From the NCBI GenBank assembly GCA_900618425.1, contig UZAN01039770.1:89045-101883 (forward strand): a stretch of 12,839 nucleotides of DNA. The letters run 5' to 3'. Of this stretch, positions 9,265 to 12,839 are shown piece by piece. The first letter of the stretch is position 1; every line of letters starts with the position of its first letter. The notes beneath the pieces are model-generated. The model ran no database searches. It was given only the letters and a program-made list of their open reading frames with translations, and had not been told where the DNA came from. Position numbers and translations under genes: made by a program. The stretch comes from Echinostoma caproni. Its lineage: Eukaryota; Platyhelminthes; Trematoda; Plagiorchiida; Echinostomatidae.

Positions 9265-9286
9265 AACAATAATTATAATTATTGTT
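9265..9286. repeat. Perfect 22-bp AT-rich palindrome
   Basis: AACAATAATTA and its exact reverse complement TAATTATTGTT abut with no spacer, so all 22 bases are self-complementary. Flanking bases do not extend the symmetry perfectly. It may bind a dimeric factor such as a homeodomain pair (TAATTA core), extrude as a cruciform, or be chance in AT-rich DNA. Confidence 0.75.
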
Positions 9287-9368
9287 CACATTTACAATCC
9301 GTCATTTAATGTGACTTTGTTATGATTCGGACATCAGGCAATATTCTTTTGTTTAATAAATTATCGTG

Positions 9369-9390
9369 GAATAATAGNNNNGAATAATAG
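9369..9390. other. Assembly gap (4 N) flanked by a 9-base direct repeat
   Basis: Four N at 9378-9381 are flanked on each side by GAATAATAG (9369-9377 and 9382-9390). The duplicated flank suggests two contig ends that overlap and were scaffolded instead of merged. A short tandem repeat that broke the assembly would look the same. Confidence 0.7.
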
Positions 9391-10130
9391 ACAGGATACA
9401 CTTATAAAAACTGTATACTAATAGGCGAGAAATCTTGCACTAAACCAACTCTGATAATGAAATAACCTTGCTGAATGCATACAAACGTACTGAATTGGAA
9501 ACGTTTGCAACTTATCAAGCTTTATTCATGTGAATTGTTGCTTGCAAACGCAGTGTTCCTTTATCCTAAACGAACAGAGAATTGCGTGAGGTAAGAGCAT
9601 GTTACATGCAGAGTCGTGCAATCTGTGAATGAATGTATCACAGTTTCGAATGGGAAGCATGCACTGGCGCTTACATTGGAGAATATCTTTTTGGTTTAGG
9701 GGAGCGCTACTGGTCAAAGGAAGTTTTCTTATAAGGACCAATTTCATTAGAGGGAAGTTTGCTTTGATGGCTCGCTGTGTTTGCCTGTGGCTCTGTGTCT
9801 AACCGTAAACGTTCGAGATGGAAGTTGAAACTTGCACTATTCCACAACTTTCACAGTGAAGTAAAGTGGTCTCCATGTGGCAAACTTTCAGTCTATAGTT
9901 GAATCAAACGAACGATTATTGTAGACGGCTCTATTAGGGTTAGGCCGTCAAATCGAGAACTCTGGAAGTGTAGTTATTCTGACTGTGTAAGTGTTAGAAA
10001 GGTCAATTTGCATGCGAATAAGTTGGATACTTGATGTGAGCAGCTAAAAGTGTATTTCTATCTTACGCTACATTAGTGTATGCGGTGAATTTCGTCCTGA
10101 CCAGAGTAAAATAAGATTGAACTAAAATGT
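9391..10130. other. No supported gene
   Basis: AT-rich sequence. A plus-strand frame of about 43 codons at 9906-10034 carries a GTAAGT donor-like site and a vague two-cysteine pattern, but the spacing does not fit a zinc finger. TTAGGG occurs at 9934-9939. An ATTTGCAT octamer lies at 10006-10013, which could be a POU-factor site but has no gene beside it to support a role. Confidence 0.4.
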
Positions 10131-10225
10131 TATGCGGCACCAGACGGCTTCTTCGACCTGAGTCGGTTTTATAAGCAGCTCGAATTCCTCCACCGTAACT
10201 GACGTCCAACTCCGGGTATTGAGTA
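10131..10225. other. GC-richer island with open frames on both strands
   Basis: This stretch is visibly richer in G+C than the sequence around it. A plus frame reads ELKCYAAPDGFFDLSRFYKQ and continues to a TGA at about 10200. The minus strand has two overlapping open frames, one containing SVTVEEFELLIKPTQ. No frame has clear splice sites or a known domain. It could be a fossil exon or retroelement fragment, or chance openness caused by low AT content. Confidence 0.2.
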
Positions 10226-10415
10226 ATTTACCAAGAGCATACTACTCAATTGACCACTTGGCAGTTGACTGCAACGTTCTTTAGCTTAGATAGTTGCTGC
10301 ACTGTTTCGTGACATCTCAAGAATCCAAAGAATGTTGGTTGAGATTCGAAATGATAACGTTAATTTACCTGACTTTATAGTGACTGATAAAAATGAAATT
10401 TAGTGTGATAAGCAA

Positions 10416-10426
10416 GGGGGGGGGGG
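10416..10426 (+). repeat. Homopolymer tract of 11 G
   Basis: Eleven consecutive G in AT-rich DNA. Such tracts are length-unstable and error-prone in sequencing. No gene context is visible. Confidence 0.9.
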
Positions 10427-11360
10427 CAATACAACATAGTCAATGTGCATTTCATTCTTGTTCAAGGTTGAAACGTTCATGGGCAATACACAAACGGAAC
10501 TAACGATTTTCTTCCCGAAACGTTTCAATCGGCTAAAGTATACATTCTATTCCAGTTTCCAAACGATACTTATTCACTTTCAGTTATGAATTACCGAGTT
10601 TGCACTGTCTAATACCAAATTGGCATTCGCTCTTTGTCAATACCATACAAATAAGTCAAACTGAAAAGGCCATCTTTATTTACTGACATTGACAAACGTG
10701 TTGGTTCTATATAGAGATGTTTGTCGTTGCTCGGGATAAAATAGAAGTCATGAATCCTAGGGAGGAACAATCCATTCAACAGCTTTATTTTCAAGGATGA
10801 TTCGTTATCGAGCTACGTTCATAGAGAGCACTAATACAACCATAAATAAATGCAAACATCACAGATTACGTGCAATTTGTTTTTAATACCTTCAGTATTT
10901 CAAGTTGTATAGCCTAATAGAGAGTTGGAAAAAAACTGGTTCTGTAGCAGATTCATAATCTCTGAGTGAGATTGATGCATTGAGACCTCGATGTATATGA
11001 TGCACCCTCAACTTTCTCGACTATAGAAGTTTTCTGTAGAATAACCAGAGGGATAATGAGCATGACTGCACTTTACACTACTGTCCACATGCCTGTGCAT
11101 ACCAAAGACATTTGAAGCGAGCGCTTAAGCTCGGCTTAACAAACGCACACAGAAAAATACACAAGATTAATCGAACATTTGAACGTACGACAACGTTTCA
11201 CATCTTGAAAGGCTTAATTCCACATTCTAAGATTGAGCTAAATTGTGAAAAAATAGCACCTCTCTGCTTTCAAAAAGTGATGCAAAGTGGAGGAAGGTAC
11301 AAAACGACCAATTGAGAGCATTGAATAGGCAATACATTCCAGTTGTACACGACGTGTATA
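10427..11360. other. No supported gene
   Basis: A 10-base inverted repeat, TTGAAACGTT (10468-10477) and AACGTTTCAA (10519-10528), lies just after the G tract. Frames at 10609-10794 (minus) and 11112-11315 (plus) have no recognisable product. Nothing else stands out. Confidence 0.4.
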
Positions 11361-11430
11361 TCCTGAGTGGCACTCGAACTATGAAACTTTAAACTCAGGA
11401 TTGAAGCTTACGCCTGAGCTACTCGTTCGA
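11361..11430 (-). repeat. tRNA-like relic (probable SINE head or tRNA pseudogene)
   Basis: On the minus strand TAGCTCAGGCG (11421-11411) matches the A box and GTTCGAGTGCC (11379-11369) matches the B box with one mismatch. The boxes span 53 bases, as in a tRNA. The would-be T stem and acceptor stem do not pair, so it is not a working tRNA. A clear SINE body or tail was not delimited. Confidence 0.55.
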
Positions 11431-12322
11431 CGGTCAATCGCTTGAGTGTACTCCTGGCAGAACAAACGTCTATTCAACTTGTGGAAATTATGTATTACTT
11501 CTCAGAATTAAAATGGATAAATCCTGTCCAGGACTCGTGAATTAACAGTGATTAACCAAGTTCACTGTATATTTTGATGTACATCGTGATCGAAGAAGAC
11601 TGAAAATGAATTTGTTGTTTAGCTGTACGTTTTTACAGATTTTATTGGGTTTCCTTGGGCAGAAAATCTCAAACCCCTCTGGTACTAATTCATCTGAAAA
11701 CCTTGATTTGCGTCACCAAAAATGTACGGTGGTCCTGTATCATGGTTTCCATAGAGAGCAATGAAAAGCTCTTAATTGGGCACTCAATCTAAACAAATCC
11801 CCACAGTGAATTTGCATTATTTGTATTGCAACTGAAGTCGCAAGGTACTGTTTATCTTAAAGAAGCCCACCCACACAGCTCATTTATGCACACCTTTCAT
11901 GATTTTGATGATAGAAAACAGTTGGGCAAACTGAATGCAGAAATAAAAGTAGACAAAAGGTTCTAACATATTGAAGATAGATCACCTAAAACTAATTCAC
12001 TGGCAAATCGCACGGTTTTTGTTTCCCTGAATTTGCTCGTTGGTTTCCTCTATTCTGTAGTCTTTGAAACTTCAAATGTTGGGAGAATGTGACTTATTTT
12101 GTTTGGGCCGATACAGGATATTAGACATTATTTGTGCTTCAGATATTGCCGCTAACTGCCTAACGCCTAACCCGATGGTTCACGGTACAAGTTCACGATA
12201 ATTAGTTAAACAGATTGCTGTTCAGTTATATCAATATGAAGATCGGACCTATAAAAACGATAAATTCGAAGACTGCCAATCCTTGGACTCCACTGAACGC
12301 AATATTGACGAACCTCCTGTAA
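11431..12322. other. No supported gene
   Basis: AT-rich non-coding sequence. The only pattern noted is GCCTAACGCCTAACCC at 12159-12174, the reverse complement of a GGGTTAGGC-type motif also seen at 4788 and 9938. Confidence 0.4.
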
Positions 12323-12375
12323 CACATACTGCATCAATCTATTCATCTGTACGGTGCTCCTGCGGCACTATTCAG

Positions 12376-12454
12376 AAATAATTTCCTGACGGAACCTGCG
12401 TTTGCAGTCGTACGGCTTTCGAATGGGCCATTTTTCTGGCGACAACTTTACGGG
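12376..12454 (+). other. Possible exon within an open stretch at 12323-12587
   Basis: A plus frame with no upstream ATG is open for about 88 codons, from after TAA at 12320 to a TAA near 12587. Inside it, 12376-12454 lies between CTATTCAG and GTGAGA and would encode a peptide containing LTEPAFAVVRLSNGPFFW. The minus strand of the same DNA is also open and reads plausibly, and no known domain is seen. Openness of this length can occur by chance. It is at best a candidate exon. Confidence 0.2.
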
Positions 12455-12778
12455 GTGAGAAAAGTTACCTCCCGTAACTGTCTTTCATCTCAAGTTTGTG
12501 CTCTAACCAACAAATCACCCAAACTAGGGGCTGTGCCATACACTGAGGTACTTAACTGTTCAGTACCAACGATCGAACGATATAATTAATTATTTCATTA
12601 ACCTATTTCTACCAGTATCCGACCTCAGTGAGTGGGTTTTCTCTGGGACTGAAAAGCTTCAGGTTTCAAATTTACTCTTTAACAAATAAACTGATTATCA
12701 GTTTCTTCTTCGACAGTTTTGTATTGCATTGTTGTTTTCATTGTTCTTTGCACGCCACCTACCGGTTCAACGTTGCAG

Positions 12779-12839
12779 GTATACCGTGTCTGTACTTCAT
12801 GATCCACACACGACCAGAAGACGCTGATACGATCAAGTG
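12779..12839 (+). other. Possible 5' part of an exon running off the window
   Basis: After GTTGCAG (AG at 12777-12778) one plus frame is open to the window end and contains CLYFMIHTRPEDADTIK. This terminal segment is richer in G+C than what precedes it, which suits an exon. The same frame is open further upstream, so another acceptor is possible. The minus strand is an equally open alternative, containing HLIVSASSGRVWIMKYR with a GTAGGT donor-like site at about 12763-12758. Strand and product are undecided. Confidence 0.3.

Noticed and set aside
9906..10034. Open frame with WKCSYSDC and a later His plus a GTAAGT site
   Set aside because: Cys and His spacing does not match a C2H2 finger, and the donor-like site lies inside the open frame without an identifiable acceptor partner.
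10218..10250. 8-bp inverted repeat ATTGAGTA/TACTCAAT with 17-base loop
   Set aside because: Short arms with a long loop in AT-rich DNA are expected by chance.
12498..12511. Reverse-strand GGTTAGAGCAC resembling the end of a tRNA A-box region
   Set aside because: No B box at tRNA spacing. The nearest TTCGAA is about 84 bases away in unrelated context. Kept only as a hint.
1..12839. Bacterial or phage operon, CRISPR array, intact transposase or reverse transcriptase
   Set aside because: No long open frames, no ribosome-binding-site pattern, no regularly spaced repeats and no polymerase or transposase motif. Splice-bounded exons show a eukaryotic genome.

Overview
The window looks like eukaryotic, probably invertebrate, genomic DNA. 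It is clearly AT-rich. No frame is open for more than about 100 codons, there is no bacterial-style gene packing, and the one convincing gene is split by GT...AG introns with polypyrimidine tracts. Degenerate tRNA-like (SINE-type) repeats and a 14-base match to the remembered Schistosoma spliced leader are compatible with a flatworm, perhaps a trematode. That assignment is an inference. Two runs of N (3934 and 9378-9381) show that this is draft assembly sequence.

The only gene I am confident in lies on the + strand between about 1996 and 5255. It is the 3' end of a gene whose protein ends in an SH3 domain. Three exons join in frame: a Ser/Pro/Tyr-rich linker (1996-2210), the first half of the SH3 domain (4249-4319) and the second half with the stop codon (4898-5015). 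A short 3' UTR with an AATAAA at 5228-5233 follows. The 2.0-kb and 0.58-kb introns between them hold an antisense tRNA-derived SINE-like insertion (3377-3545), a GC-richer block with an N (about 3890-4110), three AATAAA hexamers and a G-quadruplex motif. The SH3 sequence resembles the STAC family, but I cannot prove orthology. Its upstream exons, including any C1 domain, are not visible.

Upstream of 1996 there is one exon-like open stretch (about 1246-1448) that cannot be joined cleanly. Downstream of 5255 about 7.5 kb looks intergenic or intronic. It holds a strong hairpin (6104-6139), a perfect 22-bp palindrome (9265-9286), an assembly gap with duplicated flanks, a G11 tract and a second tRNA-like relic (11361-11430). 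Short exon-like open frames appear near 12376-12454 and at the right edge (12779-12839), where another gene may begin, but both are weak and ambiguous in strand.

I found no complete transposon, CRISPR array, rRNA or functional tRNA, and no clear new multi-gene system.
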